13,564 bases of DNA from Deltaproteobacteria bacterium (GTDB lineage: Bacteria; Desulfobacterota; Dissulfuribacteria; Dissulfuribacterales; UBA3076): contig JALTHV010000079.1 of assembly GCA_027004315.1 (NCBI GenBank), positions 1-13,564 on the forward strand, written 5' to 3'. Made by a program: the position numbers and the translations under genes. The notes beneath the pieces are model-generated. The model was not told the DNA's origin and made no database searches. It saw only the letters and a list, made by a program, of their open reading frames with translations. Of this stretch, positions 13,256 to 13,564 are shown in pieces (positions within the stretch are counted from its first letter, which is position 1; each line of letters starts with the position of its first letter).

Positions 13256-13564
13256 CTAACAAGTTGCTTCAGAATAGCGCCCAAGATTGAGAACGGTAAA
13301 CATTTTTTGTTGGTCAGGGGTCATTTTAGAGATCATAATCTGAGGCACAGACGGTTTTCCTGATGAAGAGTGTTTAAGCATGACTACTTCATTAAGACTA
13401 TAAGCAATTAATGTCCTGAAGGCAACGAAAATCAGGAATTGAAAGTACCTGTAAATTCATTCAGACATAGTGTCCTCTAAATGTTTTCAGAAAAGGATTT
13501 TCGATAAGAATGCCCTCGATAATCTGACCATGGGTAAGGTCCTCAGTGAGAATTTTCTTGGCTT
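13256..13564 (-). pseudogene. Frameshifted coding remnant at window edge, possibly a transposase C-terminus
   Basis: On the minus strand a frame open to the window edge reads AKKILTEDLTHGQIIEGILI and so on to a TGA at 13463-13461. A shift of frame then gives a further coding-like stretch (IYRYFQFLIFVAFRTLIAYS, later SVPQIMISKMTPDQQKMFTV) to a TAG at 13258. The two join smoothly, as if one gene had suffered an indel near 13455. The style, with a hydrophobic helix then a charged MTPDQQ segment, is reminiscent of the end of DDE transposases, but I do not recognise the family. Bases 13194-13255 hold nothing I can identify. Confidence 0.4.

Overview
The window looks like chromosomal DNA from an anaerobic, Gram-negative, sulfur- or metal-respiring bacterium, most like Desulfobacterota or a neighbouring phylum. 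That placement is inference. It rests on three cytochromes with many CxxCH heme sites, a sigma54-type (NtrC-family) regulator, PilZ and prepilin peptidase genes, moderate GC, and many small palindromic intergenic repeats. No rRNA, tRNA or CRISPR array was seen.

Layout. (a) 3-1835 (+): the C-terminal part of a large c-type cytochrome, cut by the window edge and closed by a clean terminator. (b) 1990-2750: a long palindromic repeat, then a NusG-family antiterminator on the minus strand with a possible short leader ORF. (c) 2812-4819 (-): a two-gene operon for paralogous 12-heme cytochromes with a shared terminator and a candidate promoter. Each protein reads as three tandem four-heme modules. 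(d) 5058-6740 (+): glucose-6-phosphate isomerase of the type usually fused to transaldolase, here alone. (e) 6829-8174 (-): 5-formyltetrahydrofolate cyclo-ligase, an exported protein of unknown role and a small ORF. (f) 8284-8881: a gene-free island packed with hairpins, REP-like units, a MITE-like element and a terminator. (g) 9008-10357 (-): an NtrC-family response regulator without a nearby kinase, divergent from (h) 10464-11507 (+), a diacylglycerol-kinase-type lipid kinase. (i) 11609-11781: a 173-bp nested palindrome. (j) 11874-13117 (+): PilZ protein and prepilin peptidase, an apparent operon. (k) 13109-13564: another palindromic repeat and a frameshifted remnant at the right edge.

How it fits together. 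The cytochromes point to periplasmic or extracellular electron transfer, and the PilZ/prepilin peptidase pair to type IV pili or type II secretion under c-di-GMP influence. The isomerase, cyclo-ligase and lipid kinase are housekeeping. The most unusual content is the pair of triple-tetraheme dodecaheme cytochromes and the GTAACYGTTCAC palindrome family, whose four copies come in a short and a long form, one long copy having a second hairpin set into its centre.
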